64,000 nt of DNA, taken from the NCBI GenBank assembly GCA_017621205.1, contig JAGATQ010000019.1:1-64000 (forward strand), in the 5' to 3' direction. The translations under genes were made by a program, and so were the position numbers. This DNA comes from Lachnospira sp. (GTDB taxonomy: Bacteria > Bacillota > Clostridia > Lachnospirales > Lachnospiraceae). Positions 38,518 to 47,250 of the stretch are shown in pieces. Under the pieces are notes generated by a model. It was not told where the DNA came from. It did not search any database and was given only the letters and a program-made list of their open reading frames with translations. Position 1 is the first letter of the stretch, and every line of letters begins with the position of its first letter.

Positions 38518-38709
38518 TTATTCTTTAATCTTATCAATATCTACAAGATTTACACCAGATACATTAAGCAACGCCTTTATTGTCAGATATTCATCCTTTA
38601 GCTTTGCGTATGTCTCAGTGGCATTTTCTTTTCTTGCTAATAACATATACTCCTAAATCTTTTTGAAATCATCAAGTGCAGCTTTTGTTACTTCCATACC
38701 CGTCAGCAT
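38518..38709 (-). pseudogene. small ORF of 63 codons interrupted by an in-frame amber codon
   Basis: From the ATG at 38709 (AGGTGA five bases upstream) the frame reads MLTGMEVTKAALDDFKKI, then TAG at 38653-38655, then EYMLLARKENATETYAKLKD and on to IDKIKE and TAA at 38518. The two parts together look like one amphipathic helical protein: the frame is kept on both sides of the stop and nothing else disturbs it. An ATG at 38646, just after the amber codon with TAGGAG before it, could restart translation and give 42 residues. It resembles small Lachnospiraceae proteins I recall only vaguely, so the family is not named. Confidence 0.5.
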
Positions 38710-38803
38710 TTGAATCACCTGCTTTCATATTATGGATTATGTTAATTACTACAATATAAGTATAACAAAATATATTAAGTGTAAAGCTGATTCAGTCTCC
38801 CCT

Positions 38804-39610
38804 CTACACCTCATTACTCTTCTCACTTGCCCCATAAAACCCGCTAAGCCATTTTGAAATCCATCTCGGCCAGAATTTTTGAAACATTTCATAATCCTCC
38901 ATACCACGCTCATGGTCAGCAATTGTCGCACTAGTCTCCGAATCTTCGTGAATCCGATGCGACATAAGAGGCTGGTTCACATATAAAAACGAACCCGGGC
39001 AACGGCTCAAGAGCTCCCACGTCTCCCAATCCAGATTACTTCTAAAATGGGTACGAAACAGCTCTCTTTGTCCAATACAATCAAGATATTTTCTAATGGG
39101 TTCCATGCAATAGGTAACAGTCGGACAGCAGATAGCATTGCCAAAGCGGATACACCACCGCTTGAAAAATGTACTTTTGGCTCCGCCCTTAAGCAGAAGT
39201 GGTGCTAGGATTGTTTCCTTTATCCGCATATTCAACCCTTTTTTTGCCACCATTTTATTACGAAGCTCCGCATATTTACTAAATGCAATCAGTGCATCGC
39301 TTCTACCAGAAACAGCCTTTAATATCTGCTTTGTGTAATCCGCATAATATATATCGTCCTGATGGGCAATCGTAATATATGGCGTATCTGCACACGACAG
39401 AGCAAAATTCCAGTCTGGCGCAATGCCGGGTGTACCCTCCCGCACAAGATAAGTAATTGCCTCTTCTTCGCACAAGGCTCTTAATGTTGGGCTCGGTGTC
39501 GAAGTTGCCAGTATGATGTTACTCGTTACACTCTGTTGCTTTAAAGACGCCACACACTCCCGAAGATAGGGACTTTCCTTATAAGCACATATCACAAATG
39601 TATGCTCCAT
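38804..39610 (-). CDS. family 2 glycosyltransferase-like protein
   Basis: 268 residues. FVICAYKESPYLRECV at the start and ITIAHQDDIYY near residue 80 (QDD as the metal motif) mark a GT-A domain of the kind annotated as glycosyltransferase in capsule loci. The C-terminal half has SNLDWETWELLSR in the place of the catalytic ED motif. AGGAG six bases before the ATG. It is the last gene of the upstream block, nine bases after the LtaS-like gene. Confidence 0.82.
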   Translation of the reverse strand: MEHTFVICAYKESPYLRECVASLKQQSVTSNIILATSTPSPTLRALCEEEAITYLVREGTPGIAPDWNFALSCADTPYITIAHQDDIYYADYTKQILKAVSGRSDALIAFSKYAELRNKMVAKKGLNMRIKETILAPLLLKGGAKSTFFKRWCIRFGNAICCPTVTYCMEPIRKYLDCIGQRELFRTHFRSNLDWETWELLSRCPGSFLYVNQPLMSHRIHEDSETSATIADHERGMEDYEMFQKFWPRWISKWLSGFYGASEKSNEV

Positions 39611-39619
39611 AAGCCACTC

Positions 39620-42223
39620 CTAATCCAACAATGGCATTGCAAATAGCTGTGCCATCGTTTTCTCATCCTGCTCACCAAAATTACCATACTCTACTATAGC
39701 ATACTCCCTTATGAGAGAGGAATATTCATTATCCTCCTCAAGACTATGCCACAAACCATCCTTTGTCATATAGCCATAGGCGTTTATTGCCTGTATGCTA
39801 TCCTGCAGACCAGACAGATATTTCCCATAACGGTAATTAGGAAGCCCTGCATGCTCTATCACAAGATTGGATAAAAAGTTTGCACTGGTTATTCCATCAA
39901 GCTTTGTCGGTATCTCATAATTTGCCCATAGTATATAAGGCGTACAATACCGTTCCTGCTGCTGCTCAAAGGTATAGCCAGCCTCCGTAACACCGAGTGT
40001 CTGACTAACAAATTCCTCCTCAATCGCCGGCTGATGGTCACCGAACATTAATATGAGTACCGGCTCTTTATAATCCGAAAAATAGTTAATTAACCGTTCA
40101 TATGCCTCATCCGAAACACTGGCAGAGGATAGATATTCATTCGCCATCGGATAGCTTCCATCCCCAGCAATAATGGGATTCTCCCAATCACTTGGCTCTG
40201 TATACCCACCATGATTCTGCATCGTCACTGCCATCACAAACAACGTTTCCTCTGGCTTCTTACTCTCAAACTGCTCCTCCACCTTCTGATAAGTAGCATC
40301 ATCACTAACCTGCCTTATTATCTCCGGATTTTCAAAGGCATCCTTCGACAAAAACTCATCAAAATCCATACTGGCATACGCATTCGTACGATTCCAGTTT
40401 GCCGGATTGCAAGGATGTACCGCCAGTGTCCGATACCCTAATGTTTTTAAATAAAGGGGCAGGGAAAATGTCGTCCCCTTAATAAACTGCTGATAAGGTG
40501 CTGTTGCCATAGGAAGAAATGCCATGGAATTTCCCGTCAGACATTCAAATTCCGAATCCGCCGTCAGACTCCCATAAATAGACACATAACATTTCCCCTT
40601 AATGACATTGTCATTCAAGGAATGAATGTAGGGAAGATAATCCCTGTTATAGGTCATGTTACCCATCGGGTCAACCTGTGTATAATCTGCCAGACTCTCA
40701 TTCATAACAACAATAATATTCGGCTTTTGCGAAAACTTTGTCTCATCTACTTCGTCGCTCTTTATACCTGCCAGTATCCGCTCAACCTCTTCCTTGGCAT
40801 AGCCCTCTGGTTTCTCCATATTCAGATAATGTAGATTCATGAAAAAATCAAGATAAAAACCATGTTCCCTGCAATTGGTCACCCGGTCCCAAGGAGAAAC
40901 TATAATGCCATTTTGTGCCAAAATATCTGTAGAATAGAGATTATTAAGACCCCAAAAACCAACTGCAAACAAAACAATCCGAAATACCAGCTTACCAATC
41001 CCATAGTACCAGCGAAGAAACCACACTTTCAAAGTATATCTCCTGTCACTCCCCTTTGTGTGTCTGCTCCATATCTCCTCTTCCTTCTGATTCTCCTGTT
41101 GCTTCTTTTGTTCACGCTTCTCCTTATATTTCTTCATCAGTAAATAGCAGATTCCTCTTTTATCCGGGCGATACGTTCCGAGCAGAAAGACAAACAATAA
41201 ATAGGCTGCTATAAATGCGAAGCTCCTAAGCTGGTCATGACTCCACACAATATCGTAATGCTCACTAACCTGCAACGCTGTTTTAATAAATAGCAAGTCC
41301 GCCGGAGTAATCGGGGCACTCCTAAATACGCCAACCTGATAGCTAGCGACGGCAAGCAGCAACCCAATACCATTTACCAGAAGCAGTGTCACATATTTAT
41401 GTCCAATCAATGCATACACGATACATTGCACCAACAGCAGTAGCAAAGAGGTATAGAAAAAAACTTTCTTATCTGCTCCCTGTTCTATTCCATAAAACTG
41501 CGACGTCAGATAATAAATAATCAAGGGATTACTAATAAATACTGCCCAGCCTATTCCCCACACGCTGCCTAACCGTTTTATGAACCAGCGTGGCAACAGC
41601 AATACTATCAGCATCAAAAGTCCTGCAATAAATATACCAAGGCAATTATAAGAATCATCCACCTGATAATTACAGTTCATAGCGAGTGTACGGTTCTGAA
41701 TCCGCTCCCCACCGACATAAAGTGCCCGGTAAGCCTTTATCTTCGATGCCAGATAAACCGCCGGACTTATCTGCCCATCCTCCACTTTAGGGCCCGTCAC
41801 CACAACAAGGTACGGATTCCCGCCAGAAAGATATTCACCGCCAGCAAAGGAAATCCGTGTTTTTCCAGAGGAAAAAATATCTGTTATCTGTATTCTCCGC
41901 TTCACAATCTCTTTTTTTGTCTTCTTCTCCAAAATAGAAACTGTCATATACTCTGTATTTACAGAATCCTCGAAGGTCTCAAACCAGATATCAATACTTC
42001 TGAGAACAACATCCTGCCCAAACAAAATCTCCTGCCTTGCCCGGTTCCCCTTGCCAAGACTTCCCGTATGGCTGTCACTGATGGTTCCTGTCTCCATGCA
42101 TTCATCCCGCATCTGCTTTCCCGGAAGCCGGACATAGATACACCCCAGAACCAAGGCTGCTATCAGCAGAATTCTAACAATTCCATATCCTTTTATCCAA
42201 TTCCAAACCTTGTTTTCACTCAT
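39620..42223 (-). CDS. LtaS-like sulfatase-fold phosphoglycerol transferase, copy 1
   Basis: 867 residues. One helix (about 12-28), an extracytoplasmic beta-rich region (about 30-195), several further helices (about 200-450), then an extracellular sulfatase-type domain from about 500. In that domain VVMNESLADY replaces the usual start, SLTADSEFE carries the Thr that would be the nucleophile, and MFGDHQP the metal-binding Asp-His. LtaS-family enzymes move glycerol phosphate from phosphatidylglycerol to a polymer; GacH-type relatives decorate rhamnose polymers. The N-terminal beta region is not part of ordinary LtaS. The ribosome site GGAG lies in the end of the paralogue upstream, two bases away. 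Confidence 0.87.
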   Translation of the reverse strand: MSENKVWNWIKGYGIVRILLIAALVLGCIYVRLPGKQMRDECMETGTISDSHTGSLGKGNRARQEILFGQDVVLRSIDIWFETFEDSVNTEYMTVSILEKKTKKEIVKRRIQITDIFSSGKTRISFAGGEYLSGGNPYLVVVTGPKVEDGQISPAVYLASKIKAYRALYVGGERIQNRTLAMNCNYQVDDSYNCLGIFIAGLLMLIVLLLPRWFIKRLGSVWGIGWAVFISNPLIIYYLTSQFYGIEQGADKKVFFYTSLLLLLVQCIVYALIGHKYVTLLLVNGIGLLLAVASYQVGVFRSAPITPADLLFIKTALQVSEHYDIVWSHDQLRSFAFIAAYLLFVFLLGTYRPDKRGICYLLMKKYKEKREQKKQQENQKEEEIWSRHTKGSDRRYTLKVWFLRWYYGIGKLVFRIVLFAVGFWGLNNLYSTDILAQNGIIVSPWDRVTNCREHGFYLDFFMNLHYLNMEKPEGYAKEEVERILAGIKSDEVDETKFSQKPNIIVVMNESLADYTQVDPMGNMTYNRDYLPYIHSLNDNVIKGKCYVSIYGSLTADSEFECLTGNSMAFLPMATAPYQQFIKGTTFSLPLYLKTLGYRTLAVHPCNPANWNRTNAYASMDFDEFLSKDAFENPEIIRQVSDDATYQKVEEQFESKKPEETLFVMAVTMQNHGGYTEPSDWENPIIAGDGSYPMANEYLSSASVSDEAYERLINYFSDYKEPVLILMFGDHQPAIEEEFVSQTLGVTEAGYTFEQQQERYCTPYILWANYEIPTKLDGITSANFLSNLVIEHAGLPNYRYGKYLSGLQDSIQAINAYGYMTKDGLWHSLEEDNEYSSLIREYAIVEYGNFGEQDEKTMAQLFAMPLLD

Positions 42224-42225
42224 CC

Positions 42226-44949
42226 TTACTCCGTTAATGGCAATGCAAAAATATCTGCCATCTCCTTTTCATTTTTCTCCGAGAAATATCCATATTCCAA
42301 TATATGATAATTATTCATCAGCTCTGTCACATCTGTGGTCTCTTCATAACTGTGCCATTGTTTATCCTTTGTCATATACCCAAATGCATTCATTGCCTCC
42401 ACCTGCTCATGAACCTTACTCACATACTGATTATACTTAGGCAATGGAATTCCCGCTTGCTCCAATAATTCGTTAGCAATAAAATTAGTACTGCTTACAC
42501 TCTTAGTATCGGTATCAATGTCGTAATTGGCCCAAATCACATATGGCGTACAATATTTCTCCTGCATCTGCTGCAGGGTGAGCGTATCCACCGTACCACC
42601 AAGAACCTCATCTAAAAAATCTTCCTCAATAGAAGGCTGGTGGTCACCAAACATAAGAATAATGGTCGGCTCCTCATAATCCTTAAAATAGTCAAGCAAA
42701 TACTCATATGCCTCATCAGAAATATGGGCAGAGGACAGATATTCATTCGCCAATGCATACTCTCCATCACCTGCTATAATCGGTTTCTCCCACTCCGTAT
42801 CATCCGTATAACCACCGTGGTTCTGCATCGTTACTCCCATAATAAAGAGCTTGTCATTCTTCTTTTTCTCTTCAAATTGTTCAATGATTTTTTTATAGGT
42901 TTCCTTATCACTAATATAGCGAACATACTCTGGATTCGTAAAATCATTCTGCGTTAAAAATGCATCAAAATCCATACTTTTATATGCTACATCCCGGTTC
43001 CAGTTTGTCGCTACACAAGGATGGATGGCAATTGCCTGATAACCAAGGGTTTTCATATAAATTGGCAGAGAAAATGTGGTCCCATTCATATACTGCTGAT
43101 ATGGCACACTGGATGCCGGAAGGAAAGCTAGACTATTCCCTGTCAGGCATTCAAACTCCGAGTTCGCAGTCTGCCCTCCAAACACAGATACATAGCACTT
43201 TCCCTTAATAACATTCTCGTTAAGGGAATGGATAAATGGCAGATAGTCCTCGTTATAGGTCATATTTGCCCCATCATTAAGTATAGAATAGTCTGCCAGA
43301 CTTTCATTCATAATAATAATAACATTCGGGTCATCTCCCTTGGTTTTTGCATTACCGGCAACCGTTTCTTCTTCATTTTCTTTCAGAATATTCTTTACCG
43401 CATCTATGGAATATCCCTCTGGCTTTTCCATGGAAAGATAATGAAAATTCATAAAGAAATCCAGATAAATTCCATTTTTCTTAGAACCCTTATTCCGGTT
43501 CCAGATATCAACAGAGATACCATTTTGTGCCAATACATCCGTTGTATAAAGATACTGGATACCATAAATACCAATACCAAGCAGCACCAGCCGGGCCGCC
43601 AGTCTCATAAGGAAACGACGATGTCTGCCAAAGAAAGCAAGGACTGCCGGACGTTTTGATGCCTTTACAGCATCCTCCTCTTCCTGCTCTGCTATCTTGG
43701 GAGCTTTCGCAGCAGCGACCTCTGCCTGTGCCAATTCCCCTTCGCCTGCTTCTGTTTCTAACTGCACTTGCTGCCCTGTTTTCTCATCCTGCTCAGATAA
43801 CGGTTCTTGTAATCCATCTTCTAACTCTTCGGGATGTTTTTTGCGAAGCATCCTCTTAATCAATGCAAAGCGTTTCTTTTCTCCCTCCGTTTTCTCTTTC
43901 CGGTAGGTTCCTAAAAGCCAGATAAAGAAAAGATAAACTACCATAAAAATCATATAATGAAGCTGAGTATGCGTCCACTCAATCGTATACTGGTCACTCA
44001 CCTCCATGGCTGTCTTTAAGAAAAGAAAATCCGACGGCAAAAGAGGAACTCCCTTAAAGCTGGAAACCTGAATATTTACCATAGCAAAAAGAAAGCAGAT
44101 ACCGTTATGCACCAGCAAGGTAACATATTTATTGCCAATAATAAAATACAAAACACATTGCAAACTAAATAACAGCAGGCAGTTGTAAGTTATCGTTGCC
44201 GGAATCCGCCCATTCTGCAACTCATAAAAATGAAGCACCAGCCAATATAATATCATTGGATTGCTGATAAACAATGCCCATCCAACACCCCAGATTGCAC
44301 CAACACGCCGGAAAAACCATCTTGGAATCAAAAGCAATACTATCATAGTAAGTCCCGCAATATACATGCCAAGCACATTGAGAGAATTGTCGTACTGGTA
44401 ATTATATATCGTATCCAATGCCTGATTTTTTACAAGCGAACCACCGACATAAAGCCTCTTATTAGGTGCTGTAAAGCTTGCCAGATGAACAGCCGGACTA
44501 ATTTCCCCTTCTTTTAATCCCGGACCGGTTACAATGACATAATAAGAATGGAGCCCCTCCAGCTCCACGCCTCCGGAAAAACGCACCCGGGTCATCTCCC
44601 CATCCTTCATATCCTTAGTATAAACCCTTTTTCTGGTTATTTCCTCCATCTTCTTGTTGCGGATATATACCGTAAGCCACTCGGTATTAGCCGTGCCATC
44701 AAGCATATCAAACCGCATATCAATGCTATAAAGAGTAATGGTCTTCTTAAAATAGATTCTCTGCCTTGCCCTTCGTCCTAGTCCAAGGCTTCCTGTATTT
44801 TCGTCTCCCACAATACCTTCCTTAGAAGCCTCTGCCACATTCTGACGTTCCGGCTGGGTGACAAAAATACACATTCCAGTCAATATCATAATTAAAAGCA
44901 AACGGATAAATCCAAATTTTTTGAGCTTTGTCCATTCTTTCTTCCACAT
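42226..44949 (-). CDS. LtaS-like sulfatase-fold phosphoglycerol transferase, copy 2
   Basis: 907 residues and close in layout to copy 1: first helix, beta-rich segment with the shared GSLGLGRRARQRIYFKK region, more helices, then a sulfatase domain with IIIMNESLADYSIL, GGQTANSEFECLTGNS (candidate catalytic Thr) and MFGDHQPSIEED. It differs by a low-complexity Glu/Ala/Lys cytoplasmic insertion of about 60 residues (near 370-435). The ATG at 44949 is ten bases from AGGAG; a TTG three codons earlier is too close. Tandem paralogue, so the pair may act on two positions or as initiating and extending enzymes. Confidence 0.87.
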   Translation of the reverse strand: MWKKEWTKLKKFGFIRLLLIMILTGMCIFVTQPERQNVAEASKEGIVGDENTGSLGLGRRARQRIYFKKTITLYSIDMRFDMLDGTANTEWLTVYIRNKKMEEITRKRVYTKDMKDGEMTRVRFSGGVELEGLHSYYVIVTGPGLKEGEISPAVHLASFTAPNKRLYVGGSLVKNQALDTIYNYQYDNSLNVLGMYIAGLTMIVLLLIPRWFFRRVGAIWGVGWALFISNPMILYWLVLHFYELQNGRIPATITYNCLLLFSLQCVLYFIIGNKYVTLLVHNGICFLFAMVNIQVSSFKGVPLLPSDFLFLKTAMEVSDQYTIEWTHTQLHYMIFMVVYLFFIWLLGTYRKEKTEGEKKRFALIKRMLRKKHPEELEDGLQEPLSEQDEKTGQQVQLETEAGEGELAQAEVAAAKAPKIAEQEEEDAVKASKRPAVLAFFGRHRRFLMRLAARLVLLGIGIYGIQYLYTTDVLAQNGISVDIWNRNKGSKKNGIYLDFFMNFHYLSMEKPEGYSIDAVKNILKENEEETVAGNAKTKGDDPNVIIIMNESLADYSILNDGANMTYNEDYLPFIHSLNENVIKGKCYVSVFGGQTANSEFECLTGNSLAFLPASSVPYQQYMNGTTFSLPIYMKTLGYQAIAIHPCVATNWNRDVAYKSMDFDAFLTQNDFTNPEYVRYISDKETYKKIIEQFEEKKKNDKLFIMGVTMQNHGGYTDDTEWEKPIIAGDGEYALANEYLSSAHISDEAYEYLLDYFKDYEEPTIILMFGDHQPSIEEDFLDEVLGGTVDTLTLQQMQEKYCTPYVIWANYDIDTDTKSVSSTNFIANELLEQAGIPLPKYNQYVSKVHEQVEAMNAFGYMTKDKQWHSYEETTDVTELMNNYHILEYGYFSEKNEKEMADIFALPLTE

Positions 44950-44968
44950 TGTTTTCAAACTCCTTATT

Positions 44969-46987
44969 CTATATAGTAACGTTTAACACAAGGGCATAAA
45001 CCCGAAGCAGTATAAATGCCATTGTCATAAGCAATACCATACTTATTTTGGCAGTCTTTTTGCGCTCTACATGCACCATCGGACTGCGAAGCAAAAAACA
45101 GGCGAGCGGAAACAGACATAGAAAATATCTTCCCTGCAGCCCCTGCACATAAGCCGCCCCTGAAACCGTAAAGGATACATACATCGACAACATAATCAAT
45201 CCGACCGTTGCCACAATGGATAGGCTATACACAATCCGGTCCCTTGTTTTTAAAAGGATAGTATCTTCCTCAACATGGGTCAATAATAAAATTGCTATCA
45301 ATAAAATAATCAACAAAAACCAGTTTGGCTGGATACCAAGCCACGCAAGCCTTCCTCCAAGCAGCCCCGCCAGATTATTGTCACCTACCTGAACAATGGT
45401 ATTCCAAACGGCATAAACAAAACGGTGCGGGTGTGTGAGAACATATCCCATTGTATAGCAGGTCCCCTCTTCTACAGATACCAGCTCTCCATCTGCCGGC
45501 GATAGCATGCGTAACACTGTCGGAAGATATTTTATGAAAAAAGTAGCTATTACAACCACAAAGCCACCCACAGCAACACCAAGCTGCCATCTTTTAAACG
45601 ACTTTGTTTTCTGTTGCTTGTAAATCAATATTCCAAACAGTAAAAGTGGCAGATACACTCCCCCCTTTACCAATGCAACCATTACACTAAGCACCGCTAA
45701 AAGCATCCACTGTTTTGCTGACACGCCTTTACTATATGATAAATTTATTAGTAATGCAAGAAAGAGAAACAAAATACCATTAATTACCGCATCGTATGAG
45801 ATAGACGCTGCTTCCTGTAATGCAATTGGTAACAGCATAATTGCAGATAGCATGTATTTTCCTACTGGAATAATCCGAAGGGCAAAAAAACATAACAAAG
45901 CATAAACAATTAAATTTACCAGCCGCCCAAGCATAATTGTCAAAAAATAGGAGCAATGTAACAGACGTCCTACACTAATACCTACTGCTGCCGGTGCATA
46001 AACAAGCGTAGGAACTGCATTCGTGGTATTTACTCCAGAAACCGGAATCAGCTCCCGTTCTTGTTCTGGCATGGAGCGAAACAATGTTTGTTTCATCTGA
46101 TAATAAGAATTATTCTCCATCCCATTGACAAGCTGATTCGACATGCGTACATCGCCAAGCCGTTTGTAGATAATTCCCTCCTTTGAAGAATCGCCTGCAT
46201 GCAGCAACCGATTCGATAGGGAGTAGGCTGTGTCAATATGGCTCGGTTCATCCGGTACTCCATTAGGAGTAATCAAAAAGTTAATGGCAATACCCATATA
46301 AAGTGCAAATATTAAAAAACAGGAAACAAAAGAATATCTCTTCCACACCAGCAGAACATAACATAATATGACAAAGCCCAAAAGCCAAAGGCATAATAAC
46401 AAATACAACACCTTTAACCCTGCCGCCTTATCATAAGTAATATTATAAATAAAATTCGTAGATAACTCCTCACTGTCATTAAAGCGTTCCACCAGCCCCT
46501 GTTTGGTATTGGCAGTCACCGTCACAAAGGTATCCTCCGGATTAATCAGCTCGATAGACAGCTTAATATGATGCCCCTCTAAGTCACGATATTTTTTTGG
46601 AATATCAAGTGTAATCAATTTCTTTTTCTTCTTTAGCAGAACAGCTGCTCTTCTTTGTTTTTCCGCAATTACCGTATCCGATTCCTCATCCACAACCAGA
46701 AAACGAATTTTGGTATCCTGATGAAGGGTTTCTCCCTTGCACTGCACTGTAAATTGCTTTACATTGGGGAATTGGCAATAAAACAACTCCTCTGCCTTCG
46801 GGCTTGTCTCACTTAACAAAAGCTTATCATTCGGCTTGTGCTTTAAGGCAAGGGTACAGGTAACAGACTTAGAAAGTGCAGGTGCAATCTCCGTCTTATA
46901 GGTCAGAGCCATCACTATGACAGCAGCTAATAATAAAACGCCTCCTGCCAAAACCTTTCTTTTTCTATCCTGTTTTTGGGATTCCAT
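44969..46987 (-). CDS. DUF2142 family membrane protein (GT-C-like)
   Basis: About 672 residues. A first helix (about 12-32), an extracytoplasmic beta-rich segment of about 160 residues, then ten or more helices. PNGVPDEPSHIDTAYSLSNR, with its paired acidic residues after the second helix, and the loop ISYDAVINGILF are typical of DUF2142 proteins, which are thought to be membrane glycosyltransferases in surface polymer loci. The frame can begin with GTG at 46993; the ATG at 46987 is preferred, though its ribosome site is weak. It is separated from the upstream gene by the repeat array at 47022-47250. Confidence 0.85.
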   Translation of the reverse strand: MESQKQDRKRKVLAGGVLLLAAVIVMALTYKTEIAPALSKSVTCTLALKHKPNDKLLLSETSPKAEELFYCQFPNVKQFTVQCKGETLHQDTKIRFLVVDEESDTVIAEKQRRAAVLLKKKKKLITLDIPKKYRDLEGHHIKLSIELINPEDTFVTVTANTKQGLVERFNDSEELSTNFIYNITYDKAAGLKVLYLLLCLWLLGFVILCYVLLVWKRYSFVSCFLIFALYMGIAINFLITPNGVPDEPSHIDTAYSLSNRLLHAGDSSKEGIIYKRLGDVRMSNQLVNGMENNSYYQMKQTLFRSMPEQERELIPVSGVNTTNAVPTLVYAPAAVGISVGRLLHCSYFLTIMLGRLVNLIVYALLCFFALRIIPVGKYMLSAIMLLPIALQEAASISYDAVINGILFLFLALLINLSYSKGVSAKQWMLLAVLSVMVALVKGGVYLPLLLFGILIYKQQKTKSFKRWQLGVAVGGFVVVIATFFIKYLPTVLRMLSPADGELVSVEEGTCYTMGYVLTHPHRFVYAVWNTIVQVGDNNLAGLLGGRLAWLGIQPNWFLLIILLIAILLLTHVEEDTILLKTRDRIVYSLSIVATVGLIMLSMYVSFTVSGAAYVQGLQGRYFLCLFPLACFLLRSPMVHVERKKTAKISMVLLMTMAFILLRVYALVLNVTI

Positions 46988-47021
46988 CTGCACACACCAC
47001 CATCTCTACTATATACTAATT

Positions 47022-47250
47022 AGCCGGCCTAAGGGTATCCTCCCAGCTTCGCCGGGCCCCTCCTTAGGTCCTGGTTTACCATATTTCTTATCTATCCTTC
47101 ACTTTGTCTTAAGCCGACCTAAGGGTATCCTCCCAGCTTCGCCGGGCCCCTCCTTAGGTCCTGGTTTACCATATTTCTTATCTATCCTTCACTTTGTCTT
47201 AAGCCGACCTAAGGGTATCCTCCCAGCTTCGCTGGGCCCCTCCTTAGGTC
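47022..47250. repeat. tandem array of 90-bp units (2.5 copies) with internal hairpin
   Basis: Units are 47022-47111, 47112-47201 and a partial 47202-47250, nearly identical. Each starts with a palindrome (about 45 bases) in which GACCTAAGG pairs with CCTTAGGTC, and an inner CCCGGC-GAA-GCTGGG hairpin on the minus strand. The array lies between the stop codon of the gene at 47250 and the start of the DUF2142 gene, and the partial third unit abuts the stop codon. AGGAGG-like sequence recurs in each unit. The period is a multiple of three, which makes an artificial repeated plus-strand ORF. Confidence 0.9.

Noticed and set aside
38653..38655. Amber codon as pyrrolysine or selenocysteine-like recoding
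   Set aside because: No recoding gene or insertion structure is visible; a nonsense mutation or restart is simpler.
47022..47250. Possible CRISPR array
   Set aside because: The units are 90 bp and nearly identical throughout, with no variable spacers and no cas genes near.
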